DNA of 64,000 nt from DASXRA01 sp036502575 (GTDB taxonomy: Bacteria; Actinomycetota; Actinomycetes; Mycobacteriales; Jatrophihabitantaceae): positions 122,235-186,234 of the forward strand of contig DASXYL010000100.1 in the NCBI GenBank assembly GCA_036502575.1, written 5' to 3'. The position numbers and the translations under genes were made by a program. A model generated the notes under the pieces. The model made no database searches. It saw only the letters and a program-made list of their open reading frames with translations, and was not told the DNA's origin. Position 1 is the stretch's first letter. Each line of letters begins with the position of its first letter. This document shows, piece after piece, positions 7,943-16,368 of the stretch.

Positions 7943-9154
7943 TCAGACGTCCCAGACCAGCGGAAGGTTGTCCAAGCCGATCTGCCCGCCGTGCTCCCAG
8001 ATGGGGACCGACTTATCGACGCGGTAGGACGGGATGCGCCGATGCCACTCCTGCATGGCGACATTCAGCTCGAGGCGGGCCAGATGTGAGCCGAGGCAAC
8101 GGTGCGGGCCGGCGCCGAACGCGAGGTGCCGGTTGACCTCACGATCGATGATCACCTTGTGGGCGTCCTCGAACTCGTTCGGATCCCGGTTCGCCGCGGC
8201 CAGCGGCAGGAACACCATGTCACCGGCCTTGACCGGGCAACCCGCGATCTCGGCGTCTTGCAGCACCTTGCGCCCGGGCGTGACGAACGCGTAGTAGCGC
8301 AGGAATTCCTCCATCGCCCCGGGGATCAGCGCGGGGTCGGCAACGATCCGGTTGAGATCCTCCGGGTGCGTGGCCAGGTGCAGGAACGAGTAGGACAGCT
8401 GGGCGGCGACCGTGTCCAGGCCGGCCATGAACATCAGCAGGCAGAACGCCAACAGGTCGGAGTCGGGGATCTTCTCGCCGTCGATCGACCAGGTGATCGC
8501 CTTGCTGACGATGTCGTCCCTGGGGTCCTTGCGTCGCTCGGCGATGAGCGCGTTGAAGTACTCCATCACGCCGCCCATCGCGGCCATCGCCGCGTCGGTG
8601 TTCGACGAGCCCTCGTGCAGGATCGCCGTCTCCCAGATCTGGAACTGCCCCGCGTCCGAGACGGGCAGGCCCATCAACTCGAGAAAGATCGTGTTCGGGA
8701 AGCGGAGAGCCACGTCGGCCACGAAGTCGCAGCTGCCCCGCGGGGCTACCTCGTCGATGATCTCGCCGAACCGCGCGCGGACCTTCGGCTCGAGGGCCTC
8801 GATCGCGCCGGGCGCGAACAGCGGCCCGAGCAGCCGGCGCCACTTGGTGTGCAAAGGCGGGTCGAGCATCTCCGGGATCCACAGGTAGGGCGGGTTCGGC
8901 GTGTCGGGCACCACGGCTGAGTTCGAGAAGATCTCCGGATGCTGGTAGGCCTCGCGCATCGACTCCATGCGGGCCACCATCCAGAACGGATTGCCCGATG
9001 CGTCGCCGAAATGGATGTCGCCCTCGTCTCGCAGCCGATCGAAATTGGCGAAGTGGGTGCCGGGCGCAACCTTGTGCGGGCACTGCAGTTCCTCGAAGCG
9101 CACCGTGGGTCCGGCGGCCCGCTTGGCGGCGTTCGAGTGGTCGATTGCGGTCAT
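7943..9154 (-). CDS. Cytochrome P450
   Basis: 403-aa heme monooxygenase. The I-helix reads FMAGLDTVAAQ near 243, the ExxR is EEFLRYY, and the heme loop is FGAGPHRCLGSHLARLEL with the cysteine at about 353. The start at 9154 (MTAIDHSN) is preceded by GGAGG at suitable spacing. An upstream in-frame ATG at 9223 would begin inside the operator at 9202-9218 and is less likely. It is the first gene of a seven-ORF operon: P450, livHM, livG, livF, phosphotransferase, 44-aa ORF, SDR. Placing a P450 with the importer suggests uptake and first oxidation of the same compound. Confidence 0.94.
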   Translation of the reverse strand: MTAIDHSNAAKRAAGPTVRFEELQCPHKVAPGTHFANFDRLRDEGDIHFGDASGNPFWMVARMESMREAYQHPEIFSNSAVVPDTPNPPYLWIPEMLDPPLHTKWRRLLGPLFAPGAIEALEPKVRARFGEIIDEVAPRGSCDFVADVALRFPNTIFLELMGLPVSDAGQFQIWETAILHEGSSNTDAAMAAMGGVMEYFNALIAERRKDPRDDIVSKAITWSIDGEKIPDSDLLAFCLLMFMAGLDTVAAQLSYSFLHLATHPEDLNRIVADPALIPGAMEEFLRYYAFVTPGRKVLQDAEIAGCPVKAGDMVFLPLAAANRDPNEFEDAHKVIIDREVNRHLAFGAGPHRCLGSHLARLELNVAMQEWHRRIPSYRVDKSVPIWEHGGQIGLDNLPLVWDV

Positions 9155-9201
9155 GTCCGGCGACCTCCGTGAGATGTCCGTCGCGGTGCTGGTCACAGTA
9201 G

Positions 9202-9218
9202 AACAGTTAGCTAAGTAT
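9202..9218. promoter_or_regulatory. Island operator, site 2a (AACAGTTAGCTAAGTAT)
   Basis: Contains the same TTAGCTAA core (9207-9214) as sites 1 and 4a. It lies about 50 bp upstream of the P450 start at 9154 and would control the P450/liv operon. Confidence 0.68.
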
Positions 9219-9253
9219 GACAATCACGTGGCGCTAATGTCGACCTGGTAACC

Positions 9254-9273
9254 GCTAACTGAATAAACTATTC
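9254..9273. promoter_or_regulatory. Island operator, site 2b (CTAACTGAATAAACTATTC)
   Basis: Two AACT/ACT units 9 bp apart (ACTGAATAAACT). The 12-mer recurs exactly, on the other strand, at site 4b. It lies about 40 bp upstream of the start at 9315. Confidence 0.7.
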
Positions 9274-9314
9274 TTAGGTAGTCCCCACGCAGCGCGAAAC
9301 CAGGAGAACTCGAC

Positions 9315-9656
9315 ATGTCACCATCAACGGCGAGACCGAGGAGCCCAGTCGTGCATCTGCAAGTCGGCCAGGCGCTGCGCAGCGTCACGGACGCCACCGC
9401 CGTGATCGTGATTCGCCCGCCGTCAGCAGACGTCGAGCTCACGTGCGGCGGGCTGGCGATGGTGGACGCCAAGTCCGACGCGCCCGAACAGCCAGCCAGC
9501 CCCGACCACGGCAGCGGCACATTGCTGGGCAAGCGGTACGAGGACGCGGCGGGGACGCTCGAGCTGCTCTGCACGAAGGGCGGCCCCAGCTCCCTGGCCC
9601 TCGACGGCGTGCCCATGGCGATCCGATCGGCCAAGCCGCTGCCCGCCTCCGACTAG
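9315..9656 (+). CDS. Small conserved protein of unknown function, two cysteines
   Basis: 113 aa, no signal peptide or membrane segment. I recall similar small proteins near acyl-CoA ligases in actinobacteria but cannot name the family. Visible features are a beta-rich start (VIVIRPP), VELTCGG with Cys44, and ELLCTKGG with Cys86 near the end, each followed by glycines. Two Cys-x-Gly/Lys-Gly knuckles could bind a metal or an iron-sulfur cluster; this is inference. The ATG has AGGAG 11 nt upstream. It is a single-gene unit with its own copy of the island operator, so it is expected to be co-expressed with the catabolic genes. Confidence 0.75.
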   Translation: MSPSTARPRSPVVHLQVGQALRSVTDATAVIVIRPPSADVELTCGGLAMVDAKSDAPEQPASPDHGSGTLLGKRYEDAAGTLELLCTKGGPSSLALDGVPMAIRSAKPLPASD

Positions 9657-9657
9657 G

Positions 9658-9712
9658 TCGGCGATCTTCCCGCGCAGGCAGCCTCACCGGGCACCGTGGG
9701 CAGGAAGATCAC
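9658..9712. repeat. Intergenic hairpin between convergent genes
   Basis: GGCGATCTTCCCGC near 9660-9673 is complementary, with two mismatches, to GCAGGAAGATCACC at 9699-9712, with a GC-rich loop. It lies between the convergent ends at 9656 and 9745, so it may act as a two-way terminator. No T-tract follows. Confidence 0.5.
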
Positions 9713-9744
9713 CTTCGGACCGGCCGAGACGATTCCCCTAGCCG

Positions 9745-10977
9745 CTACGTGACCGCGCCGGCGATCTTCAGCTGCAGCAGCTCGTCGTCGGACACGCCGA
9801 GCTCGCGCAGGATCTCGTCGGTGTGCTCGGCGAACTGCGGTGCCCGGGTCAGCGTCGTGGGCCGTTCGTCGAACTGGACGGGGTTGGCCACCAGCTCACG
9901 CTGCACACCGTCGGCGTCGGTCAGCTGCGCGATGAGACCGTTGGCACGCAGGCTCTTGTCCTGGCTCACCTCCCAGGCGTCCTGCACCGCCGCCCACTGG
10001 CCGCTCACGCCGTCGAAGACCTCGATCCATTCCGTGTACGTGCGCGACGTCAGGATCTCGGCGACGATCGCGGCCGCTTCGCCGGCGTTGGCCATGATCT
10101 TGTCGACGTCGTCGAACCGTGGATCGCTGGCGAGCTCGGGGCGGCCGACCGCGGCGCAGAACTCCGGCCAGTACCGGCCGGGCTGCAGCATCGTCAACAT
10201 CAACCAGCGCCCGTCTGAGGTCTGATAGGTGCCGCTGAGCGGGTTCGTGGCCGCCCCGTGCTTGGGCGCCGGCACCACGGGCAGCGGTCCCTGGGCCACC
10301 AGGGCGAGGTTCACCGCGAACTGCATCGCCCAGGCGCCCACGCCCAGCAGCGACACGTCGATGACGGACGTCTCCCCCGTCCGCGCCCGGGCGAACAGGG
10401 CCGCCGCGATGCCACCGGCGATCGTCATGCCGCCCATCGAGTCGCCGTAGGCCCCGGCCGGCATCCCCATCATCCGATCCGATCCCGGGGGTGTGACGCC
10501 CATTCCGCTGCCGCCCCGGGCCCAGAACGCCGTGGAGTCGTAGCCGCCCTTGTCCCGCTCGTCGCCCTTGTTGCCGAATCCGCTGCCGCGCACGTAGATG
10601 ATGTCGGGATTGATCTTGCGGATGTCCTCGACGTCGATGCCCAGCTTGGCCCGCGCCCGGGGCAGGAAGTTCGTCAGGAACACGTCACTGTCGCGGACCA
10701 GTTGCTCCAGGATCGGCCGGGCCTCGGGCTTGTCCAGGGCCAGCCCGATGCTCCGTTTGCCGCGATTCGGTCCTTCCATGATCGGGAAGAACGAGCTGCC
10801 GTTCGAGCCGATGTCCAGGCCAAGCAGCCGAACCAGTCCGCGCTGGGCGTCGCCGGTGACGGCGTGCTCCACCTTGATGACGTCCGCGCCCCAGTCGGCC
10901 AGGACGCCGGCCGCGGCGGGGACGAAGGTGAACTGGGCGACGTCGAGGATCCGGACGTCCTTCATCGGCAGGTGCAT
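9745..10977 (-). CDS. Class III CoA-transferase (CaiB/BaiF family)
   Basis: 410 aa. Moves CoA between acyl-CoA donors and free acids through an aspartyl-CoA thioester. The fold signature is VLADWGADVIKVEH near 25-38, with NRGKRSIGLAL near 71. The catalytic Asp is probably D179 in AYGDSMGGM. The start at 10977 overlaps the thioesterase stop by 16 bp, so the two are co-translated. With the three ligases in the island, it gives a second, ATP-free way to activate an acid or recycle CoA. Specificity cannot be read from the sequence. Confidence 0.93.
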   Translation of the reverse strand: MHLPMKDVRILDVAQFTFVPAAAGVLADWGADVIKVEHAVTGDAQRGLVRLLGLDIGSNGSSFFPIMEGPNRGKRSIGLALDKPEARPILEQLVRDSDVFLTNFLPRARAKLGIDVEDIRKINPDIIYVRGSGFGNKGDERDKGGYDSTAFWARGGSGMGVTPPGSDRMMGMPAGAYGDSMGGMTIAGGIAAALFARARTGETSVIDVSLLGVGAWAMQFAVNLALVAQGPLPVVPAPKHGAATNPLSGTYQTSDGRWLMLTMLQPGRYWPEFCAAVGRPELASDPRFDDVDKIMANAGEAAAIVAEILTSRTYTEWIEVFDGVSGQWAAVQDAWEVSQDKSLRANGLIAQLTDADGVQRELVANPVQFDERPTTLTRAPQFAEHTDEILRELGVSDDELLQLKIAGAVT

Positions 10978-11936
10978 GTCGATCGCTCGCTCTCTGCGCG
11001 GGCGCCGCGCGACGGAACCGGGTGGACAGTACGTTCGGCGGCCGGCAGCCGCGGCGGGTGCGTTCGCGGCACCCCGTCGCGGACGCGGAGCAGCCCTTCC
11101 TGCATGGATGTCGCCACCAGCCGTCCGGACCGGTCGAACATCTGCCCGCGGCACAACGACCGACCGGCGCCCGTCCAGACGCCTTCCTGGTCGTAGAGCC
11201 ACCAGTGGTCGGCTCGGAACGGGTGGTGGAACCACATCGTGTGATTCAGCGTGACGGCGAACACGCCGCCGTCGTCGTGCCTGACCCCGTGCCGGACCAT
11301 CGCCGCGGTCAGCAGGAACAGATCGGACGCGTAGGCCGCGGCGCAGCTGTGCATCAGCCGGTCATCGGGCAGCTCGTCGCGGGTGCGCAGCCACAGCTGC
11401 TGCCGGGGCTCGGCGGGGTCCGGCCCCGGCGCCGCCCAGCGTCCGGGTATCACGTTGGACCTGATCTCGACCGGCAGCCAGGTGGTCAGCCGGGCCCACC
11501 ACTGCCGGGTGCGCTCGTCGTACGGCGGCAGGTCGTCGACCGACGGCACGGCGTCCGGGGACGAGCTCGAGGCGATGAGGGCCTGGTGTTCGGGTCCGGC
11601 CTCGTCGCGATGGAACGACGCCGACAGCTCGAGAACCTGCTTGCCCTCCTGGGTCACCACGACGCGCCGGCGCGAGAACGAGCCACCGTCGTCGATGGGA
11701 TCGAGCGTGAGCACCAGCGGCCGGGCCGGATCGCCGGGCCCGGCGAATCTCGCGTGCAACATGTGCGGGTGCTGATCCGGTTGGACGGTCCGGCCGGCCG
11801 CGGCCAGGCTCTGGGCCATGATCTGCCCACCGAAGATCCGGCCGGGTCGGCCGTCGACGGCCACCGCGCGATAGACCAGCTCGGAGACCTGATCCAGCGC
11901 GAGTGCTGCCGCGAAGCCGGGTCGAGCGACTACCAT
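10962..11936 (-). CDS. Acyl-CoA thioesterase II (TesB-like)
   Basis: 324-aa double hot-dog thioesterase. Family features are the N-terminal RIFGGQIMAQSLAAA near 38, and in the second hot-dog the segments AAYASDLFLLTAA and LNHTMWFHHPFRADHWWLYD. The Asp in the first and the downstream Gln/Thr region correspond to the TesB catalytic triad. It hydrolyses acyl-CoA, probably to relieve CoA trapping by dead-end intermediates. It is first in a two-gene unit with the CoA-transferase and diverges from the crotonase at 12009. The operator lies only 9 bp before its ATG. Confidence 0.93.
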   Translation of the reverse strand: MVVARPGFAAALALDQVSELVYRAVAVDGRPGRIFGGQIMAQSLAAAGRTVQPDQHPHMLHARFAGPGDPARPLVLTLDPIDDGGSFSRRRVVVTQEGKQVLELSASFHRDEAGPEHQALIASSSSPDAVPSVDDLPPYDERTRQWWARLTTWLPVEIRSNVIPGRWAAPGPDPAEPRQQLWLRTRDELPDDRLMHSCAAAYASDLFLLTAAMVRHGVRHDDGGVFAVTLNHTMWFHHPFRADHWWLYDQEGVWTGAGRSLCRGQMFDRSGRLVATSMQEGLLRVRDGVPRTHPPRLPAAERTVHPVPSRGARAESERSTCTCR

Positions 11937-11944
11937 CGAATCAG

Positions 11945-11963
11945 CTTACTAATTTGACTGCAT
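11945..11963. promoter_or_regulatory. Island operator, site 3 (CTTACTAATTTGACTGCAT)
   Basis: Two ACT units 9 bp apart (ACTAATTTGACT), shared by the divergent thioesterase and crotonase. A weaker match than sites 1, 2b or 15. Confidence 0.6.
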
Positions 11964-12008
11964 AAGACCAACAGTCGGAGCGGACGAAACCGCGAGAGGA
12001 GCGACGAC

Positions 12009-12773
12009 GTGGAAGACGCCGTCCTGGTCGAGCACCGCAATGGGATCGCGATCATCACGATCAACCGACCCCAGGCCCGCAACGCGGTCAATCGCGCGGT
12101 AACCCTGGGCGTCGCCGCCGCCGTGGACGAATTGGACGCCCGACCGGACCTCACCGTCGGCATCCTCACCGGCGCCGGCGGGTCCTTCAGCGCCGGGATG
12201 GACCTCAAGGCGTTCCTCGCCGGTGAGGACGTCGGCCTGGCCGGGCGCGGCCTGGCCGGCATCTGCCAGCGCCCACCCCGCAAGCCGATGATCGCCGCCG
12301 TCGAGGGCTGGGCACTGGCGGGCGGCTTCGAGATCGCCCTGGCCTGCGACCTCATCGTCGCGGCCGAGAACGCCACATTCGGCATCCCGGAGGTCAAGCG
12401 CGGCCTGGTCGCCGGGGCGGGCGGGCTGCTGCGCCTGCCCCGCCGGTTGCCCCCGGCCATCGCGATGGAGCTGGCGCTCACCGGGGATCCGCTACCAGCC
12501 CAGGATGCACATCGCTACGGACTGGTGAACGCCGTGACCCCACCCGGAGGCGCGCTGGACGGCGCGCTCGCGCTGGCCGGCCGGATCACGCCGAACGGTC
12601 CGCTGGCGGTGGCCGCCAGCCGCGAGATACTCGCGAACGCGTCCGACTGGTCGCTGGAGGAGGGTTTCGTCCGGCAGGAGGCAATCGTCGCCCGGATCGT
12701 CGTCTCCGCGGACGCGCGCGAGGGCGCGCTGGCCTTCGCCGAGAAGCGCCCGGCCCAGTGGACCGGGCGATGA
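12009..12773 (+). CDS. Enoyl-CoA hydratase (crotonase)
   Basis: 254 aa. Adds water to 2-enoyl-CoA. The oxyanion-hole segments are SAGMDLKAF near 61 and EGWALAGGFE near 99. Both catalytic glutamates of the rat crotonase pair are present: E108 in GGFEIALACD and E128 in GIPEVKRGL. It is the only one of the three crotonases in the window with both, so it is the best candidate for true hydratase activity. It starts with GTG after GAGAGGAG. Its stop overlaps the next small gene. Confidence 0.93.
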   Translation: MEDAVLVEHRNGIAIITINRPQARNAVNRAVTLGVAAAVDELDARPDLTVGILTGAGGSFSAGMDLKAFLAGEDVGLAGRGLAGICQRPPRKPMIAAVEGWALAGGFEIALACDLIVAAENATFGIPEVKRGLVAGAGGLLRLPRRLPPAIAMELALTGDPLPAQDAHRYGLVNAVTPPGGALDGALALAGRITPNGPLAVAASREILANASDWSLEEGFVRQEAIVARIVVSADAREGALAFAEKRPAQWTGR

Positions 12774-13069
12774 CGGAGGAGGCCGCCGTGAGCGCTGACG
12801 GACCGGAACCGGTCGAACGACCCGACGCCGACGACTACGACCTGCTCACCTACGGCGAGGTCGCGGCGCGCATGTCCGAGGTGCTGGCCGGCGAGTCGAA
12901 GGCTCTGGCCGATCTGCGCGCCGCACCGAACCCGGATCCGCACGCGATCGCGCTGCTGGAGGCTCGCATCGCCGAGCTGACCGAGAGCAAGCAGCGCTAC
13001 GAGCAGCAGGAAGCGACCGCCGCAACGTTCATCGAACGCTTCGGGCTGACGCCGCGCTCACGCGGCTGA
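12770..13069 (+). CDS. Small helical protein, function unknown
   Basis: 99 aa starting at an ATG that overlaps the crotonase stop (ATGA). An in-frame GTG at 12758 is possible but lies inside the crotonase. The protein is acidic at the front, then almost wholly helical with heptad-like spacing (YGEVAARMSEVLAGESKALAD, LLEARIAELTESKQRYEQQE), so a coiled coil is likely. It ends FIERFGLTPRSRG. The tight coupling suggests it works with the crotonase, perhaps as an accessory subunit. I do not recognise the family. Confidence 0.75.
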   Translation: MTEEAAVSADGPEPVERPDADDYDLLTYGEVAARMSEVLAGESKALADLRAAPNPDPHAIALLEARIAELTESKQRYEQQEATAATFIERFGLTPRSRG

Positions 13070-13089
13070 CGCGCTCACGGGGCTGACGC
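13054..13089. repeat. Short tandem duplication at convergent gene ends
   Basis: CGCTCACGCGGCTGACG is followed directly by CGCTCACGGGGCTGACG. The duplication holds the stop codons of both the small helical gene and the convergent LLM gene, which end only 5 bp apart. Confidence 0.6.
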
Positions 13090-14016
13090 GACAGTGGCGG
13101 TCGACCCGGCCCGCCGGCCGATCACGAGGTCGCCGTAGGACCGCACCACGTCGAGCGTCGCGCCGACGTCGCGCCCGGGCGGCTCGAACACGACCCAGGT
13201 CGCCCCGGCCTCGGCCAGCTGCCCGACGGCGTCGACGATCGACGGAAGGCCGGAGTCGACGTCGTCGAGCCGGCTCCACTCCGCCTGGACGTCCAGCGCC
13301 GACGGGTCGCGCCCGGCCTCGGCAGTCAGCTCCCGAAGGTCGCCGATCGCCTCGGCCAGCACGGCCGGGGAGCTCAGCGGCGGGGTGCGCGTCGTCCGTG
13401 ACATGTCCTCGTCGATCAGCAGCGGCGTCCACCCCTGACCGAAGCGCGCCGCGCGCCGACGGGAGCGCCGGCTGTTCCCGCCCACCCACAGCGGCGGGTG
13501 CGGTCGCTGCACCGGCTCCGGCCGCTGCGTCTGCGCCAGCGCGGTGAAGTGCCGGCCCTGGAAGCTGAACGCCGGCGTACGCCACGCGCCCACGAGTACC
13601 TCCACCGCCTCGTCGAACAGCTCGTTGCGCTCGTCGAAGTCGACCCCGAGCGCGGCGAACTCCGAACGCAGGTAGCCGGTGCCGACCGCCATCGTGAGGC
13701 GTCCGGCCGACAGCCGGTCGACCGTCGCGGCCTGCTTGGCCGCGAGAAACGGATTGCGGTACGGCAGCACGAGCAGATACGTCAGCAGCCGGATCCGCTC
13801 GGTGACGCCGGCCACGAAGGCGAGAGCGGTGAGCGGGTCGAGGCTCTCGTGACCGCCGCCCTCGAGCCACTTCGCCGACGGGGCCGGGTGCTCGGTGAAG
13901 GCGATGCCGTCGAACCCGGCGTCCTCCGCGGTCCGGGCCACCAGCGCGATCGTCTCGGGGGTGAGCAGGCGCTCGTCGCCACCGTGCGGCATCGGGTATC
14001 GAAGCGTGAACCTCAT
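13075..14016 (-). CDS. LLM-class F420-dependent oxidoreductase
   Basis: 313 aa, luciferase-like TIM barrel. Features are the N-terminal FDGIAFTEHPAPS near 34, a hydride-transfer region ERIRLLTYLLVLPYRNPFLA near 72, and AVGTGYLRSEFAALGVDF near 109, which is typical of F420-dependent members with a TIGR03619-like layout. It may reduce an enoyl or oxidise an alcohol in the pathway. The cofactor is inferred from family and host type; FMN cannot be excluded. It is a one-gene unit reading away from the aldehyde dehydrogenase, with operator site 4a upstream. Confidence 0.88.
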   Translation of the reverse strand: MRFTLRYPMPHGGDERLLTPETIALVARTAEDAGFDGIAFTEHPAPSAKWLEGGGHESLDPLTALAFVAGVTERIRLLTYLLVLPYRNPFLAAKQAATVDRLSAGRLTMAVGTGYLRSEFAALGVDFDERNELFDEAVEVLVGAWRTPAFSFQGRHFTALAQTQRPEPVQRPHPPLWVGGNSRRSRRRAARFGQGWTPLLIDEDMSRTTRTPPLSSPAVLAEAIGDLRELTAEAGRDPSALDVQAEWSRLDDVDSGLPSIVDAVGQLAEAGATWVVFEPPGRDVGATLDVVRSYGDLVIGRRAGSTATVASAP

Positions 14017-14041
14017 CCCCCGACCCTAGAGCAAGTCGCGC

Positions 14042-14058
14042 ATTTAGCTAACTATTTC
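14042..14058. promoter_or_regulatory. Island operator, site 4a (ATTTAGCTAACTATTTC)
   Basis: Carries TTAGCTAA at 14044-14051, the same core as sites 1 and 2a. It lies about 30 bp upstream of the LLM gene start at 14016. Confidence 0.68.
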
Positions 14059-14092
14059 TAACCCAACCTCTGGTCTCGACGCCCGCCACAGA

Positions 14093-14111
14093 TGTAGTTT
14101 ATTCAGTGACC
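14093..14111. promoter_or_regulatory. Island operator, site 4b (TGTAGTTTATTCAGTGACC)
   Basis: AGTTTATTCAGT is the exact reverse complement of ACTGAATAAACT at site 2b. It lies about 45 bp upstream of the aldehyde dehydrogenase start preferred here (14154). Confidence 0.7.
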
Positions 14112-14153
14112 TATCAAGACGCGAGCGCGTCGGCGCAACGATGGAGGCCCACG

Positions 14154-15650
14154 GTGGCTCAGGACCTGACCTATCGCCTGTACATCGACGGCAAATGGGT
14201 CGATGCCAGTGGTGACGAGACCCTGACCGTGATCAATCCGGCCACCGAGGCGGAGATCGGGGTCGTGCCCCAAGCGACCGTGGCCGACGCCCGGGCCGCG
14301 ATCAAGGCGGCCCGCACCGCGTTCGACGAGGGCCCGTGGGGACGTTCGACGCCGATGGAGCGGGCGGCCGTCATCGCCCGGATGGCCGACATCCTGCAAC
14401 GCCGTTGGGACGAGCTGATCGAGCTCAACATCGCCGAGGCGGGCTCGACCCGCATGCTCGCCCAGTTCCTGCAGGTCGGTGCCCCGCTGGAACACCTGCG
14501 CGACTACGCCGAGCGCGTCCTGCCGTCCTATCAGTTCGACACCCCGATGATGCCCTACATCGGCGCCGGCGGGATGGCCGGAATCGGGCAGGGTGTGGTG
14601 CAGCGCGAGGCCATCGGCGTAGCCGCGCTGATCACGCCGTACAACTTCCCGTTGTTCCTGAACGTGTTCAAGCTGGGCCCCGCGCTCGCGGCCGGGTGCA
14701 CGACGGTCTTGAAGCCGTCGCCCGACACGCCCCTGGAGGCGCTGATCCTCGGTGAGATCGCCGAGGAGGCCGGCCTGCCGCCGGGCGTGCTGAATATCGT
14801 CACCGGCGACATCGACGCCAGCGCCGAGCTGACCCGCAACCCGATGGTGGACATGGTCAGCTTCACCGGATCGGACGCCGTCGGCCGGCGGGTCTACGCG
14901 CAGGCGAGCGACACCCTGAAGCGGGTCGTGCTCGAGCTCGGCGGCAAGTCGGCGAACATCGTCTTCGAGGACGCCGACCTGGCCAAGGTCGTGCCGAACG
15001 TGATCCAGAACTTCACGATCCACGCCGGGCAGGGCTGCTCGCTGCTCACCCGCACCCTCGTCCACGAGTCGCTGTTCGACGAGCTGGTCGGGCAGATCAA
15101 GTCCGGGCTCGACCAGGTCAAGGTCGGCGATCCGGCCGATGACTCGGTCGGCATGGGGCCGCTCATCAGCGCGGCTCAGCGCGAACGGGTCGAGGCACTG
15201 GTCCACACCGGCCAGGAGGAAGGCGCGCAGATCGCCTACGGCGGCAACCGCCCGACCGGACCGTCCGCACCGGACAAGGGCTTCTTCTTCGAGCCGACGG
15301 TGTTCGTCGACGTCGACAATTCGATGACGATCTCGCGGCGCGAGGTCTTCGGCCCGGTCTCGGTGATCATCCCGTTCACCGACGACGAGCAGGCCGTCGC
15401 GATCGCCAACGACAGCGACTTCGGGCTGGGTGGCGGCGTGTGGTCCGGCGATCCGGTCCGGGCCTACAAGACCGCCCGGCGGATGCGGACCGGCAGCGTG
15501 ATCGTCAACGGCGGGGGCGGCGGCGGGCTGAACCCGCACGCACCGTTCGGCGGCTACAAGCAGAGCGGCCTAGGACGCGAATGGGGCACGGCCGGGCTCG
15601 AGGAATACCTGCAACAGAAGGCCATCACGTGGGGCGCCGGCAACGCCTGA
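14154..15650 (+). CDS. NAD(P)-dependent aldehyde dehydrogenase
   Basis: 498 aa. Oxidises an aldehyde to the acid. The N-terminal FNP-like VINPATEAEIG near 29 is followed by the nucleotide-binding ITPYNFPLF. The catalytic base is Glu in LELGGKSANIV and the nucleophile is Cys in HAGQGCSLLTR. The C-terminal PFGGYKQSGLGRE is standard. The GTG at 14154 is chosen because GGAGG lies 8 nt upstream; the in-frame GTG at 14106 overlaps the operator. It heads an operon with a ferredoxin and a SnoaL-like protein, so it probably takes the aldehyde produced by a P450 or alcohol dehydrogenase. Confidence 0.94.
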   Translation: MAQDLTYRLYIDGKWVDASGDETLTVINPATEAEIGVVPQATVADARAAIKAARTAFDEGPWGRSTPMERAAVIARMADILQRRWDELIELNIAEAGSTRMLAQFLQVGAPLEHLRDYAERVLPSYQFDTPMMPYIGAGGMAGIGQGVVQREAIGVAALITPYNFPLFLNVFKLGPALAAGCTTVLKPSPDTPLEALILGEIAEEAGLPPGVLNIVTGDIDASAELTRNPMVDMVSFTGSDAVGRRVYAQASDTLKRVVLELGGKSANIVFEDADLAKVVPNVIQNFTIHAGQGCSLLTRTLVHESLFDELVGQIKSGLDQVKVGDPADDSVGMGPLISAAQRERVEALVHTGQEEGAQIAYGGNRPTGPSAPDKGFFFEPTVFVDVDNSMTISRREVFGPVSVIIPFTDDEQAVAIANDSDFGLGGGVWSGDPVRAYKTARRMRTGSVIVNGGGGGGLNPHAPFGGYKQSGLGREWGTAGLEEYLQQKAITWGAGNA

Positions 15651-15682
15651 CCGGCCGCCAGAATCCCGATCCGAGGAGAACG

Positions 15683-15871
15683 ATGAAGGTCACCGTCAAT
15701 ACTGCCGCCTGCACCGGCCACGCCCGGTGCAATGCGGCCGCCCCCGAGGTTTACGAGCTCGACGACAACGGCTTCTGCGCCCTGACCGTTCTCGACGTCG
15801 CCCCTGAGCTCGAGGACGCCGCGGCGCGCGGGGCCGAGGCGTGCCCCGAACGGGCCATCAGCGTGTCGTGA
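15683..15871 (+). CDS. [3Fe-4S] ferredoxin, P450 partner type
   Basis: 62 aa. The cluster ligands are Cys10 and Cys16 in CTGHARC and Cys54 in ACPERAI. The missing fourth cysteine is replaced by His13, the CxxHxxC form found in actinobacterial ferredoxins that feed electrons to P450s. GAGGAG lies 7 nt before the ATG. It probably serves the P450s at 1085 and 7943. No ferredoxin reductase is encoded in the window, so one must come from elsewhere. Confidence 0.95.
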   Translation: MKVTVNTAACTGHARCNAAAPEVYELDDNGFCALTVLDVAPELEDAAARGAEACPERAISVS

Positions 15872-16368
15872 GCGACCCCGAGCTGTCCGTCGCGGCGCGG
15901 TCGGAGCTGCCGCTGTGGGAGTTGACGGCCCGTGAGCGGATCCGGCACACCGTCGCCGCGTACACGATCGCCGGCGACTCGTTCCGCCTCGACGAACTCG
16001 CCGCCCAGTTCACCGAGGACGGCGTGCTGGAGGTCCACGGGCAGGAGACCGCCCAGGGCCGGGCCGCGATTGTCGAGATGCTCGGACGACACGGAGCCGC
16101 GGGCGCACCCGACAACGGCGGCGCGCCCTTCTTCATCCGGCACTTCGTGGCGAACGTCCTGATCCAGTCGCTCACGCCGAGCGAGGCGCACGGGGTCGCC
16201 TACTTCGCGGTGTTCACCCCGATCGGGCCGGACCACTGGGGCCGGTATCGCGACGAGTTCGTGCCGGTCGGGGATCGCTGGCTGCTGCGCCGGCGCACGG
16301 CCCGGGTCGACGCCTCCGCCCCCGGCGGGTGGTACCGCCGAACGTTCACGCCGCCCCGTCCCTGTTGA
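15868..16368 (+). CDS. SnoaL/NTF2-like protein
   Basis: 166 aa with the cone-shaped alpha+beta fold of SnoaL-like proteins: LTARERIRHTVAAYTIAGDS, then LAAQFTEDGVLEVHGQE, then the strands FIRHFVANVLIQSL and GRYRDEFVPVGDRWLLRRR. Family members isomerise, hydrate or merely bind small hydrophobic ligands. The GTG at 15868 overlaps the ferredoxin stop. The product ends in RPC, and its TGA lies inside the first unit of a 19-bp repeat. It is one of three such proteins in the island; substrate unknown. Confidence 0.85.
   Translation: MSDPELSVAARSELPLWELTARERIRHTVAAYTIAGDSFRLDELAAQFTEDGVLEVHGQETAQGRAAIVEMLGRHGAAGAPDNGGAPFFIRHFVANVLIQSLTPSEAHGVAYFAVFTPIGPDHWGRYRDEFVPVGDRWLLRRRTARVDASAPGGWYRRTFTPPRPC

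Noticed and set aside
9143..9223. ATG at 9223 as the start of the P450 at 7943
   Set aside because: It would place the operator at 9202-9218 inside the coding region; the ATG at 9154 has GGAGG at good spacing.
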